Below are positions 49,981 to 62,700 of a stretch of 64,000 nucleotides of DNA, piece after piece. The stretch comes from Marchantia polymorpha subsp. ruderalis. Lineage: Eukaryota; Streptophyta; Marchantiopsida; Marchantiales; Marchantiaceae. Position 1 is the stretch's first letter. The number at the start of each line of letters is the position of its first letter. A program made the position numbers and the translations under genes. The notes under the pieces are model-generated. The model was given only the letters and a program-made list of their open reading frames with translations, was not told the origin of the DNA and searched no databases. The DNA is taken from contig AP031356.1 of assembly GCA_037833965.1 (NCBI GenBank), positions 21,970,501 through 22,034,500 on the forward strand. Reading direction: 5' to 3'.

Positions 49981-50650
49981 GTCTGGCAGTGTGGTATCAG
50001 ACAGGACAGGTCGCTCTTGCAAGTATGGAAAATTTCTGTTCTGGATCCTTCAGTTCCCACTGTGCTTACTCTCATTCTGTGATGACTCATCACAGATGAG
50101 GATAAATGAATGAGTGATGAGGACTGGAATATGCAGTTCTCCACTCGCATTATTATTGGTTTTGGTTTTGTTTGGCAGTGTGGTATCAGACTGGACTATG
50201 CGCTCTTGCAAGTATGGAAAATTTCTGTTCTGGAAAGTTCAGATCCCCATTGCGTTTATACTCATTCTGTGACGAGGATTAGTGTGACTGGAATGTGCAG
50301 TTCTCCACTCCTCCTATTATTATTGGTTTTGGTTTTGGTTTTGTCTGGCAGTGTGGTATCACATAGTACAGTGTGTTCTTGCAAGTATGGAAAAGTTATG
50401 TTCTGGATCATTTAGCTCCCCACTGCGCTTACTCTCATTCTGTGATGAGGATAAGTGTGACTAGCATGTGCAGTTCAACACTCCTCGCGTTATTATTGAT
50501 TTTGGTTTTGTCTGGCAGTGTGGTATCAGACAGGACAATGTGCTCTTGCAAGTATGGAAAATTTCTGTCATGGATCCTTCAGTCCCCCTCTGCGTTTACT
50601 CTCATTCTGTGATGAGGATTAGTGTGACTGGAGTGTGCAGTTCTTCACTC
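49981..50650. repeat. Four tandem ~170-190-bp repeats
   Basis: The units begin GT(C/T)TGGCAGTGTGGTATCA at 49981, 50170, 50343 and 50510. Each runs through CTCTTGCAAGTATGGAAAA, CTCATTCTGTGATGAGGAT and TGTGCAGTTC. They share the core of the 103-bp repeats on the other side of the F-box fragment. Confidence 0.88.
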
Positions 50651-51234
50651 CTCGCATTAGTATCATCCTCCACGCAACACATCGATGACATGGATACGTT
50701 CCTTTCTCCATCGCCCATGTTGTATCAATTTTCTAAGCATCAGGGTTCTCTTTTGCTTATACGGTGATGAGATGGACTGAACTCTTCAATTCTTGTTGTA
50801 TCATTCAATGCATGAATGCTGTATCAATGCTTTTGTTGTAACAGTCTCTACGTAACACAGCGAGAACGAGTTGCATCATTAGTTCACCAATTCTGAATAC
50901 TGCCTCTGCAGGACAAGGACTGATCTATACAATTCTAGATGTCAGGCTCCAAGTCAACCTTAACGCTTGAAAAGCTTTGGGCAGTCCGATCTGAGTACTG
51001 TTGTATCTGCATGGTGCCATATGTTCAGCTTCAGTCAGTAACAAATGAATTCTTCGATAAAGATAGGACGTAGCAAAATTGAGGAAAGAAGATATCAGTC
51101 GTCCTGCAGAAGAGCTGAAAGAATGGACTCTTGCATCAAGTTGAAAGAACTATCTAACAAACTCGAAAATGAGAAATCAATCATCTCTTTTAAAATTTGG
51201 TTATATATTATTTTTTCAGATTGCCACACAACAA

Positions 51235-51306
51235 GCGTTTGTAGTCCAACGGTTAGGATAATTGCCTTCCAAGCAATAGACCCGGGTTCGACTCCCGGCA
51301 GACGCA
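51235..51306 (+). tRNA. tRNA-Gly (anticodon TCC)
   Basis: 72 nt. The acceptor GCGTTTG pairs with CAGACGC. The anticodon stem ATTGC/GCAAT encloses CTTCCAA, giving anticodon TCC, which reads GGA and GGG. The B box is GGTTCGACTCC. All stems pair well. A CAA motif just upstream fits plant Pol III start sites; no strong T-run is seen directly downstream. Confidence 0.95.
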
Positions 51307-51309
51307 TGG

Positions 51310-53630
51310 CGATGACGAATTTAGACACGTGGCAGGTCACCTGGCCTGCCTGTTCCTCAAATAGGAGAAAAAATGTCTGACGAGCCATCCCTTTTGCTGA
51401 ACCACTGTGATTTTGCATGTTTCCCCACAAGCACACAGACCATGCTCCTCCTGGAGCTTTCAGTATTCTCTATCAAGATGAGGCTCGAGAGCACATGTAA
51501 ATGAATGGGACGTGCGTGGATTGGAATGCTACAGCGCACGACATAGAAAAGGTTGAAAAACCTCAGATCAAATAAATTTTGAACTACGTTCCGATTTGTA
51601 CACATTACCTTGCGGAGTTCATCCCACGTCCCGTACTACCTGGTACCTTGAACTTTAAGAGCATTTTATTCATATCTCATCACATGTATTGGTACAGCCC
51701 GGGCATGCTTATATTAGTGGATAGGCGAAGTTAAGTTAATTAGTCTCATCAGTAAAGGATAGGCTGCTGTCAATTTCTCACTAAGAAACTCTTCCAAATG
51801 TCACGCATGGCAACCCAACTACGGGTGGAGACCTAGGATAGGAGTGCCAACATAATTTACTCTTTTGCAGCACAAAGAAACTTGTTTACAGAAAAAAAAA
51901 ACTGGATCTATACTCACAAATAAATTGCATTCAGCGCTACCGTCAAAGCCATCCTAATTACTAGAGTTGCAGCTAGTATTTCTTATAAAAAATCTCAGTA
52001 AGAGGGAAATGGAACTTAACACTTCCAGTGATAAGTTTACAACAGGGCAAAAACATGCAGTTTTATACAACACAGCCCTTACATCTCACATATAAATGCT
52101 TTTAACTATTCCATGACATTCTGAGTCCATATTGCACCATCTTTGCTACGAACCAATGTTATTGTTTTAAGATTCATCTGCAGAGCTATCAATTTGTCCA
52201 CTAAGTTAAATCATCGGTGCACATCAAACAACTCTCTTTGTTTGAGTTCACGACAGGTTTGCGTGAAGTAACCTTTGCATGCAAAGAAACTTTGAAACCA
52301 AAGTCCTAGTTCTCTAAGTTCAATTTGAATCACATCACTTGTCTTGTAGCTTCCAGTTTGCAAGTGAGGCTAGTATCTCCTCTGTAATAGGGCAATAACC
52401 ATTGCCCCTTCGTGAACTTATCACTACAACGTTCAGCAGCGAGATAGTTGAAGTTTATTGCCAGCATTAATTTAGGCGCCAAAACGAGAATACATTTAGA
52501 TAATGTAGGCGATGCGCTATACGATCTTTTAAATTACGCATCCCAGTGGCAGTCGCATTCAAAAGTCTTTCTTTACTTTAGGATTGCATCAATTAAGAGA
52601 CGTGTTTTTTAAATCTGAAACATATTGGCATACAAACTATGCACTTCATCTGTGAAACCGAATTTCAGCATTTTATTCCAGCCATTTTATCTAACTACAA
52701 AAAACATACAATGTAGTATCATACAAAATTCTTGAATAGATACGTATAAAGAATGCAACATGATATGCACTTTGTGAAGTATAAGATAAGGATGTGAGGT
52801 GCTATACTGTTCTATCATTGTCAGCAATCCATACTATATAATGATGAACTTGCTTGCTTTATCACATCCAGTATATCTGTATTGCAAATTGAACACCATA
52901 TACAGAGGATTGTTTACATTAGACAAATCTCAACTCTCATCACACTATTGCCAAGTTGCATTCATGATCACATGACGTACAATTAAGCTCATGCTACTTC
53001 CTCAGTCAATTGTAAAACTTTAATACAAGTAAACTAAAAGATAACATCATTTATACTTTTTTTTATTGATTTTCGTGAGATCTTTTAATGAAAACCTAAA
53101 TCTATGTATTGAAACTATGAGTCATTTGATATTTTATGACGATTCATGATACTAAAGTAAGGTTGGTTCCAAAAGCAATGTCTGAAGTTGCTTCCATAAC
53201 GTTTAATTCAGTGTTTGATGAAGACCTCGAAGACAGAGTTGGGTTGGGACAAACATCCAGTGGTGTTTGAATTTTATGATCAAATACAATTAGTCTCAAG
53301 TCACAAATCATATTTAAAAACTTCAACTTCCGAATATGGTAGACTTTTTTATATTCTCATCTATATTTGAACAATTTATAACTCTTTATAAATCAAATGG
53401 AAAAAATACAGATTTTTTAACTCTAAGTATATTGGAACGATTTAACAAATTGAGCATCAATCGCTATATGTGTTATCAAAAGTTTTCATATTATTTAACA
53501 TGCACAATTTGCAGCACTAATCTAAACTATGCTAAACCAAAGTCAGTTTTACAATACACACAATAAAAATCAAGGAATAAGAATTTTCTCCTCTCTCAAG
53601 AGCAATTAATATAATCAAATGAAAAACATT
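51310..53630. other. AT-rich spacer without supported gene
   Basis: Only short frames without recognisable domains are present. Nothing resembling an RNA gene or repeat block was seen. Confidence 0.5.
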
Positions 53631-53908
53631 CATCTCATTTGCCAAATCCACGAGTGAATGAAACCCCTCTTGAACTGCGATCCAATAAAATAGACCTCAA
53701 AAGAATTGAATCAATGAGGCGATTCGACGGCGTGGCTACGGATTCGTCGACGGGCAGCCATATCCGGTTGCAGAGTCAGCAATTGCCGGGTGGTGGTGAC
53801 TTTGCCAGTCGCGCGTGCCTTCTCGCTCCGTCTGCTGCCTGCGATCGACTGTTTCCGGTCGGCAGAATTTGGGAAATACGAAATCGGACCGCACGAAATT
53901 CGGAAGAA

Positions 53909-56080
53909 ATGCAGAACCTGGTCGCAGCGCCGACGGGGTTGAATTGCACCGCGTGCTTGTCTCAGAAGCAGCGGAATTGCTCCTCTTTTGGAAGCTCGTG
54001 CACGACGCAATGGCCGCAGGCTGATCGATCGGCTCTGAGGTGCCCGAGCACTGACAGCGCCAATTCTGCTGCTCCTCGCTCCACCGTCGTCGTTTCTGCC
54101 TTCTTCGGTCTCGGAGGCAGTAAGAGCAGCTCGGCCAAAGCGGTACGCTCCAGTGCCTGCCTCTCTGTCATTTCGGTTTCGGTTCATTCTCGCCTTTTTC
54201 AAATCGCCCTCTCCGTCGATTTTTTGCTTTTGCCAATGCTTTGACTAAATTAGTCACTGACTAGTTGAGGGAGGGAGGGAGGGAATTGGGTTTCTTGAAT
54301 TCCAAAGCAAAGAAGGTTGTGCGCATTCACATAGATTTGGGTGTTAACGGCACGTCTTGAGGACACTGGCCGTAATTGCTGGAAATTGATTGATTGATTA
54401 ATTAAACGTTTTTTTTTTGGGTGGTATCTTCTCTTCTGCTCAGACTGTTAGCAATAGCTTTTGAAGAATCTCACAACGTATTCCCTGTGTCTTGGATTTG
54501 GCTGCTCTCTCTTTTCAAGGCAGTATCTTTTCTATTTTGGTTCTAACAACAATTGTCTTGGAACACACATATGTGCATTTGAGGTGTAGATTTTAAATCT
54601 CAAAGGGGAAATTCCCTCGATGATGAAGTTATGTCAGAGTCTTAGATTACGTGAATGTATGGAAAGCTGTGAGTTCAGTAGGATCGGACCTCTCAGATAA
54701 AGCATGGCAGGATTATTGAGTATGCCCCGGAGAACGAACCCACCGAAGAGCGGGACTGCAAGAAATAGGGAACTAAATTCCACGGGGCGTGAAACGTGCA
54801 AGCGAGCAAAACCGAGTATTGACAGAGAGCTGAAGGACTCTAGTATCATGCATTTTAACATCAAAATGCAGCAAGATCTTTAGAAGTGACACAAACTCTG
54901 ACCAATAGAGAGCGCTGCAGTGAAGTTAGTTTAGGCCAGATTTCTCTGGGTTGGGTGTTTCCACGGACCTAACTGAGATCTTCAAAGCTGCTGAATTTTT
55001 CAAAATCTGTCAGATTCAGCATTCATCTTTGAAAATAATGTCCACTCCTTATGACACGCTGTTGACGTCTTTAACCGTACTTTTTCCGTCAAAGGATGTA
55101 GCATAAGATATGTGAAGACAGACTTCACTGTCGTCACACACATCCACTAAGCTGGTGGCAGTGCGAGAGTTTCTTTTAGTAACTATCAATCGAATGCGCC
55201 TATCCAAGTCAAGAAGCTGTAAGTTGATCACTCTGCATTCATGCCGAGATCCCGATTAAGAGTTGAAACTCTATATGGAACCAATCTGGGCTGGAAATAT
55301 TTACCTCCAAGAAGAGCTATCCTTCAAGAGAAGAGCTATACTTCAAACTTTCTGTAAAATAATCGTGGTTCATAGGACGCACTGGTGGAATCAACTGAAA
55401 TGGCAGGTTTTGGAATTCTGTGGACGCGGAACTTGTTTGAAAGCCATCCAGTATACTGGTTTTTCTTTAGAATGAAATTGAGGATGTACACTGGAGTCGC
55501 AAGTTATGGAATGAGCTGATTTCGGCTCCTAAGCAGGCTCGTCTGAAATGATTCCTGCAGGGAAAGGGATGCTTCAGTTGTGCAGGAAAAGGCGCCATCG
55601 AGTGCCAAGGCTGCAAGGTATGCTTCTATTTTCACGTGCTCAGATGTACCCTTGTTGCCCGCTTCGCGTGAAGTAGACCTGCAGATCAGTCTTATACAAA
55701 TTTCTAGCTCGGCCTTGCAACTGACATATTGCCGCATTTTTGTGTGTTTAGGGCAGCGGAAAGAACAAGAAGAATGGTAACATGTTTGAGCGCTGGAAGT
55801 AAGCTGTTCCAGATGCCTGATTTGTGCGACTCGTATTAAAAGCTGATCCCAGAGTATTCTCCTAAGTTTCTGCATCTGTGTCGTCGATATCATTCGCCCT
55901 GATTGGCATTTGATTAAACTCGGCGAACATGGTCCCTTGAGTCTCGTGGGAAGCCAACCTCGCATTGACCCGTCCTTTCTTTGTCTCTACAGATGCTATG
56001 ACTGCCAGGGGTTTGGCTTGGTCGGATGCCCCAAGTGCGGAAGTGGGGGGCTAACTCCTGAACAACGAGGAGAACGCTAG
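53909..56080 (+). CDS. DnaJ-type (CxxCxGxG) zinc-finger protein, probably plastid
   Basis: The first exon 53909-54142 encodes a Ser/Ala-rich N-terminus (MQNLVAAPTGLNCTACLS to AFFGLGGSKSSSAKA) of transit-peptide type. The last three exons are clear: 55561-55617, 55752-55798 and 55993-56080. They encode GKGCFSCAGKGAIECQGCKG, SGKNKKNGNMFERWK and CYDCQGFGLVGCPKCGSG, ending LTPEQRGER. Paired CxxC motifs of this kind form the zinc domain of DnaJ-like chaperones without a J domain (BSD2, LQY1 and relatives), which act in photosynthetic complex assembly. The closest member is not certain. A middle exon between 54143 and 55560 could not be placed, so the model may be incomplete. An upstream in-frame ATG at 53716 is an alternative start. 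Confidence 0.75.
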
Positions 56081-56089
56081 TTTTGTAAA

Positions 56090-58300
56090 TACTGTAAAAG
56101 CGCCTCGTTGCAACCGAGTCCTCTCTCAAGAGAGACGAGTGTGTTGAGAAATCTGAGAAATGTAATCCGCCGACTTCAAAGAAATGAGGGGAAGGAAAAT
56201 CTCACTTCCGACCTGAACTGATGAAATACCACATTGTTCATCAACTTTTTAGCGAAGCTCTCGCAAGGAAAGCTACGCAACGCGGGTTGCAATTTAACTC
56301 CACTACGGGGAGTTAAATCTACAATGCAGCTGCAGAGGATAAATAAGTTGATGAGGTAGAGAAAATGTTTCAAGTTCACATGTGTAATGATCTATCTTTA
56401 GACCGCAATGTAAGCCAATTGTATTGGAATGAAGGATGGGCATTGCAGCGAAGAAAATCTTTTCTGACGGTTATCTTCATGCACTTTCTTGATGTTATGA
56501 GCACGATATATGGCACAAAGATTAGTGAGTACGCGTGATTCTTTCCTGCCTCTTTGAACGCACCCATGCCAGTGCCCCATGATAAGATATCTCGTTATTG
56601 ATGGACGATTCAATCCGTATCTCCGGAGACAGGAAAGGGGGTCTGATTCGAAATGACCGATGCGCAACCTTTGGGGATGTCGCTGAGACTTCGCCCTCTC
56701 TTGGCTTTAGCAGACCTTAGAGACATCCCAGTACATTTTCCAGCTCCCTCCGTACCTGTCCCCTGTCACCACACGACATGTTGCATCGTCTTTGCGAGCT
56801 TTGTAACAGGTTTGAACTTACCCAGACAATGCCCTCCACAAACGTCAGGTGTACTCCAAATTATTTGGGCAGTCATTTAGAGTCATTTCAGACCACGTGT
56901 ACAACTGAGGCTCATGAGAAGTCAATGTTTGCATCGCACCTCAATCGACAGATCAGAAGACTTCCAAATGTTGTGAAATTCAAAAGGTACTTTTTCGTTT
57001 CTCTAGAGAATACGAATGATGAAATACCCACATTCTACTTTAGGCTCGTGCTCAAGTTCTATCGAAACACTTCTCAGGACACTCCATCTACCTTTGGATT
57101 GAGCAAATGTGTTTCCAATCTTTACCCTTTCTTTACCCAGATAATTGCAATGGGCCAAGTGGATCGGGATTTCATATCAAGTGGAAAGAAAATATGTCAA
57201 TAAAAGACACAGCTTAAGAAGAATTATCATATGGTGTCCTTGCATATACAGTCTCGCTGTTTAATTATAGCTTGTGTTAAGATACCTTTTCTGTACAGTA
57301 TTAGCTAGTGGCGTATGGATATGCATGCTGACTAAAATATCAATGAACAGCATGCTGTCTAAAATAATCATCCAAAGAAAATGATAAAACCTGCCCCTAC
57401 CATGATAGGCTAGGGGTTCAGAACTGCACAGTCTCATCTTCAGTTTCCCTTTCGTGAAACTCAACTTCAAGTGTCTGGGCCTCCTGTTTTAGAAGTACCT
57501 TCACCGTCAATAAAATGGCTTGATCAAACATTTTATAGGGCGTTCTGTAGATGACAAATGTTCTCAATCATCGCATCCAGTTGCTCGCCGACGGGGCTTT
57601 GTCAGAATGACTTCTACCGAAGATCTCTCCGAGAAGACCGTTCAGTTCAGACCAATTCAAGAGGTAGCGTCCCCCTGACCAATTCAACATAATCTCATGC
57701 TTTTCTCCGCATCGAATTCTTCCCCGCATAGGATCTAGTGCAGCGTGGTAATCAATCGTTCCTGTATCCAGTATTCAATCCAAGAATGAAATCAAACCTC
57801 TGTATCAGTCGGCTCAGAAGACGCCCGATTCCACCACTGCTCTGATAGCAGGCGGTCAAGTCCGTAGGGAATCAATCAATCATCAGCGCAGAGAGATAGT
57901 GCGTGCAAAGGAGAAAAGGATGGTCCATGGATTACGAAACAAGGAAAGACGCAAGCCGATCTAGGACACCGGGTTCGTTCCGACAGTCCATTCGTATTCT
58001 TCTCGTCGCACGCGCTGTGCGCCAGACTTTCATCGCCGGCAGTCGCTGTTCGCTCGGAATCATCGATGTTTTCGCCGAAGACGAGCTCGGTCCTGCTGGA
58101 GTTCGCCGCTCCATGGACGGAGACGGTCGCTCCGTCACATGCCGCAAAAAGTCCGTTCGGTTTGGAAACGTTACCTCCGCTCCGCTCGCTCGTCACATCG
58201 GTCGTAGTTAAGTTCGAGTTTTGTAATTCTCTCGGTCGACGCTCCACAACGGTCGCACACTCGAATCCGCTAGCCGCCCGCTCGGCGTTCAAACGCACAA
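56090..58300. other. 3' flank and region with unassigned open frames
   Basis: The region includes the 3' end of the zinc-finger gene. A 141-codon + frame (56778-57203), with a basic segment and no known domain, is the longest candidate. A GC-rich segment (57876-58300) is open on both strands. None has splice-site, domain or copy support, so no gene is called. Confidence 0.35.
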
Positions 58301-58339
58301 CGGGTGTGGTGAGCCTATGCGCGCCGTGAGATGCTCGAG

Positions 58340-58870
58340 GAACTTGAAGGCTTTAAAGAACGATCTTGGGGGCAACTTTTCATCATTCATTTTTCGACAT
58401 TTGGAGGCTTTGTCCGATACACACAGAGAAACATGGTTCTTGAGTGCGACTTTGGGAACATTTTTTCATCATTAGTTGATCGAGATGTGGAGGCTTAGCG
58501 CGATACACACAGAGAAACACGGCTTTAGAGCAAGATCTTGGGCCAACATTGAATCTTTAGTTGTTTGAGATTTGGAAGCTTTGCGCGATATACATAGAGA
58601 AATAAGGCTTCAGAGTGAGACTTTGGGAACAACATTTCATCGTTAGACGATTGAGATTTGGAGGCTTTGCGGCGATACACATAGAGAAATAAGGCTTCAG
58701 AGTGAAAGTTTGGGAACAACATTTCATCGTTAGATGATCGAGATATGGAGGCTCTGCGGCGATATACACAGAAACATGGCTGTAGAATGAGATTTTCGGG
58801 ACAACATTTCATCATTCATTGATTGAGATTTGGCGGCTTTGCGTGAGAGACACAGAGACGCAGGAGGCAG
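58340..58870. repeat. Tandem array, ~86-bp unit, six copies
   Basis: Anchors (CGATACACA or a variant) fall at 58415, 58501, 58586, 58673, 58760 and about 58845, giving an 85-87 bp period. The unit contains CAGAGAAAC(A/C), a GACTTTGGGAACAACATTTC-type piece and GATTTGGAGGCTTTGCG. The copies are diverged by several changes each. No function is evident. Confidence 0.9.
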
Positions 58871-59280
58871 AGAAGATGTGGTAAAACTATAGTTCGTTTT
58901 CGAATGCATTTGGGGGTTTCAACGGAAACCGATTTTCACAAGGTAAAAGATCTGGTCTCCTTGGCATATGCAAGGAGTACAGAGGAGTAGCTTCGAGAGG
59001 CGGTCATTCGATTCCCAGAAACTCGGAAATATGACCATCTCCTCAATACAACAAGACTATATACCATGCACTCGTAGACTTGGAAGCTGGAGACCTAACA
59101 GGTATACACAAAACAACATGTTTCCTCGTTTTCCGTGTGGAGGACGGACAACTTCCAAACACAATGATGTAATCTTGTAGTGTACAATTTAGCGCTGCGT
59201 GCCTCTAATCCGGCCTGACCATATCCTCGAAGCGCCGCCGGCAGCATCTTTCCGTTAGTGGTGCGCGTGTGGCCGTGGCC

Positions 59281-60275
59281 CTATGACGAAGAAGATTCTG
59301 GCAGCTTTACAACTGTGATCGGGCACGGAGCATTGTTTACCACGTAATTGCTCACACTTCCCAAAAATACCCTGCATTCGGCCAAATTCACCGAGCCCAT
59401 CCGTGTCAGTAGTGGCATGGCAGTGAAGGAGACGGGACAATTTGAGACTTCTCGGGTTCAGATGACTGTACTGCTACCTAGAACTGAATTGATGCTGTAA
59501 TTCGGAATTTGGAGTTTGAGTTGGACTGTACCTCTTCAGACCACCGAGTCCTCTGCTACCCATCACCAGTGCGTCCATGGAGAGGTCAAGAATAGCGTCG
59601 CAGAGTTTCTCTCGTGCGTCTCCGTAGTAGACCTTTCCTAACACCTTGATCTGCGAACGGAGCACGCCACATAGTTAGTGCGGAGATTTTGTCAAGCGGG
59701 TCCTGGTCTGGAAGGGATAGTGAGCACTCTCCTCTGCTATCTACGACAGGTTGAGGAGCAATTGAAAGATGGAATTGAGATTTCTGAGTAGAATTGGAAT
59801 GGAGTGCCCACCTTTTTCTCCTTGAGAGCCTCTGCGACGAGGGTGTTCACCTCTTCGTTGGAATCCAAACCGTAGTTCTTCAAAACATGTGAATCAGTGA
59901 ACTCTACGAAAGGGATCAAAGCTGCAAGGATACATATAACGGGAAGCGTTAGATTCCAAGGGTAAGTCTTCAACAACATACGCCAGGAGAAGGGGCTGCA
60001 ATCAGAAGGGAGGACACGACATACTGTAAAAGAATGCACCGGGACTGCTGGCCAGACGAGACAAGACTCTGCCGTCTGCTGGCAAGTAAAGAGCACTCAC
60101 GAGATCCAGAAACGCCCCACAGATGAATCTTGCTTTCCTCGAGATCGGTGTTCTTGTTGACCAGAATGAGAAACAAAGTGTCGCCATCTCTCACGAGATT
60201 GTCCAAAGCCCACTTGAGCGCATAATTACTGCTAGGGGAGAAGTCCAAGGCAACTCCAATATGTCGTTCGGCCAT
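59281..60275 (-). CDS. Universal stress protein (UspA domain), 164 aa, 4 exons
   Basis: The exons in transcript order are 60275-60101, 59921-59812, 59650-59532 and 59371-59281; phases agree and total 495 nt. The protein begins MAERHIGVALDFSPSSNYAL, with the usual V-x-x-D-x-S strand. It continues KWALDNLVRDGDTLFLI, FVEFTDSHVLKNYGL, GKVYYGDAREKLCDAI and LSMDALVMGSRGLGGLKR. The GSRGLGG...GSVS stretch fits the ATP-binding motif Gx2Gx9G(S/T). It ends CPITVVKLPESSSS. Length and intron number fit plant single-domain USPs, small cytosolic proteins linked to abiotic stress. The ATG was chosen for the family start. Confidence 0.93.
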
Positions 60276-60373
60276 CTTATTCCCTCTCTCGATAGATACG
60301 TGGACTAGCCTGCGACTCCGGCCCAGTCGATCAGTCACCTGTATACACAATCGTCGCACGCTCAGCCAAATTC

Positions 60374-60378
<5 letters not shown>

Positions 60379-60454
<76 letters not shown>
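60379..60454. repeat. (CT)38 microsatellite upstream of the USP gene
   Basis: An uninterrupted 76-bp CT tract about 100 bp upstream of the USP start codon. In the transcript orientation it is (AG)38. GA/CT tracts are common in plant core promoters and 5' leaders. It is pure and long, so highly variable in length. Confidence 0.97.
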
Positions 60455-60460
<6 letters not shown>

Positions 60461-60599
60461 TTGTGCCGATGAGCCTCAAATGTGCGAGGACGCTAGTTTG
60501 AACGAACGTGACCTCAACGATGAAAAAGGACCCAGGAGGAATTGAAACCCCGCAGCGACAAGAGGAATTTTCGAATGATGGAGCTTGAAGTGCATGAAG

Positions 60600-62700
60600 A
60601 TGAACTTGCCAGACCTCTACCGTGTGCCTCTACATAAATGGCTCTCAGAAGGGGGGGTTCACAGAGCGGCGTCGTCGGATGGAACAGGAAGAACTTGACT
60701 TACCCTGAAAGACTGGATCGAGTCAACGATGACGAGATGGACTCCAGGACGAAGCCTTCGTTCTCGTGCGAAACAGATCAAAGGAATCACTGCAGATTTC
60801 CAGCGACTCCTGCTGCGGATGCTCTTCTATTCCTCCCTCCCTCCGCTATTCACTATCTCCCAACAGACAAAAACCACCAACTGCGAGAAGAAGGCTCGGG
60901 CAGATGGCTTCTCGGATTCTCGAGGCACAAGTGTCTCCGATGGGATGGGGTGCCTCACAAGCTCTCTCGCTCGCTCGCAAGGTGGAATGATGGTGGTGGG
61001 TATGATGCTGATGAGGATGGACAACAGCACACGAAGAATCGGAGAAACCTTAGTCTGTAAGATTCCCCGAAGTCTTCGACCGTTCCGGCACCAAATCTTC
61101 TAGAACTGGAGCCAGAAGAGCCAGTGAGGTGGGGCTGCCGAGGACGAGGACGACAACGACAACGACCGAAGCTGGCACCCACAAGACGTCGCCTTGCTCG
61201 CGGTCTCGCCCCTCGACCGAAACCGTCTTATATACACCCCCTGCGGTCTTCGTCGCCCCCTCCCTCAAAACCACTAAAGTAATCGTCTCCAACGTTGCGT
61301 TCGCTTGCGTTCTCCCTTTCTGTATTCCCGCGACTAAACTTTCTCTGGCAGCCAGCGACGCATCCGGCTTCACTCCAGCTGACAGGCGGAAGAAGTCCGA
61401 ACTCCCCCCCACCTTTATGCCTCGCCCGGTCCCCGAAGCTTCTGCTGGGAGCCCTCCCCGGCCTTCCGTCCCTCAATCGCTGCTCGGCCCGTTTACGCAA
61501 GTTCTGGTCCTTCGGCCTCCCCGACGACTGCGCTGGATTGCACGCAGCGGCCCGTAAAATTTCCACGCCCGAGGGCCGAAAGCTGCTCGATCCGATCTCT
61601 ATGGAAGAGGCTGCTGATCTCCTCGGTGCACTCTTCTCGCTCGAGCCAGAGCCGGAGCTTAAACTTCTCCTCCTCCTCCTCGCGGGGCCTTCTCGGGTCG
61701 AAGCTGCAGTCAAAGGCGGATCCGCCGATTCATTAGATCATAGTGTGCAGGGTAGCGCGGAGATCCGGTCATTTAAGTCGATCACCAGTAAAATTCTCCC
61801 GGGAGGAAGATCAGGCCTTTGACTGCACCCCCCGGGGAACGGGGTCGGACCCGCCAAGTGCCATGGTGGGTCCTCACACGTCACTCCAGCTGTTCAACTT
61901 GCTCGTCGCCAAATTTAATACGATCTTCGCTCTGATGACGAGACAAGTCACCTCCATGCGCGCTTTGCGTTGGGGCTGGGCAGGGCTACCGCGCGGCATC
62001 GGTCCCCACTTCTGGTGTCCCCGTCCCTCTTCATCCGGTCCAGCGTGGCAGTGGCAGTCTGTCAGTCGGCCTCCTTCCTTTCATCCTTCCATTCTCTCTC
62101 CCTCTCGTTAGTTCTTTCTTACTTCCTTGTATCGATGCATCTGCTACAGCAGAGTGCGAGTGCGTTTTTATGTTACTCCACACATATCACCGCTTTTCCT
62201 CGCCTCAGACGAGCTGAACGGACGGGGGAAACTACTGCAGGGGATCACTGCTGATTGTATTATTCTGGTCTGGCTCTGAACGGATTATGTTAGTTGGCGA
62301 CTGTTAGTCTGGCCAGGTCGGTCAGGTCTCGAACTGACCTTTGAGGAAGGACAAGACGGTCGATCTGCTGCTTTTTATTTTGAAATTCTATGCTTCACGA
62401 TCCCCTATCTCTGCAGCTGTTATCCCCTGCTGCTGCTGCGGCTGCTGCTACTCCTTTGTCACTACTGTTAGAGGTGGGAACTAGTGCCCATCCCGCCACC
62501 ATCGTCGTCGTTCAGGAGCAACAACAGCAGCAGCTCTTGTCAGATAGATCTGTCTGGCCTGGGCAAGCAGGTGTGCGAAGACCAACACTGAACCCTAAAG
62601 CTCTGCGAGGATGGACTGCTTTTCTCTTCAGGAATCGTTGCCCTGTCTTCTACTCCCATTTTCGAAACGAGGGGAAAAGGTAGGGGGTCGTTTAAAATAG
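60600..62700. other. GC-rich block with overlapping open frames, unassigned
   Basis: Long frames on both strands arise from the GC-rich composition, and none has a recognisable domain. A TATATAAG box on the - strand at about 61228-61235 could start a transcript toward the USP gene, for instance as a far 5' exon. A CTGCTGCTGCGGCTGCTGCT run lies near 62430. This could be a promoter or leader region, or an unspliced conserved gene I cannot identify. Confidence 0.35.

Noticed and set aside
53711-54202. Minus-strand Arg-rich frame opposite the zinc-finger first exon
   Set aside because: It is the complement of a Ser/Ala-rich transit-peptide exon and has no family match.
58525-58815. Minus-strand frame with repeated NDEMLFP-type blocks as a repeat protein
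   Set aside because: The repetition follows the 86-bp DNA array, which continues beyond the frame, and the unit is not a multiple of three at every step.
61129-61822. Long frames on both strands in the GC-rich block as genes
   Set aside because: Overlapping frames on opposite strands in GC-rich DNA are expected by chance; no domain, start context or splice support.
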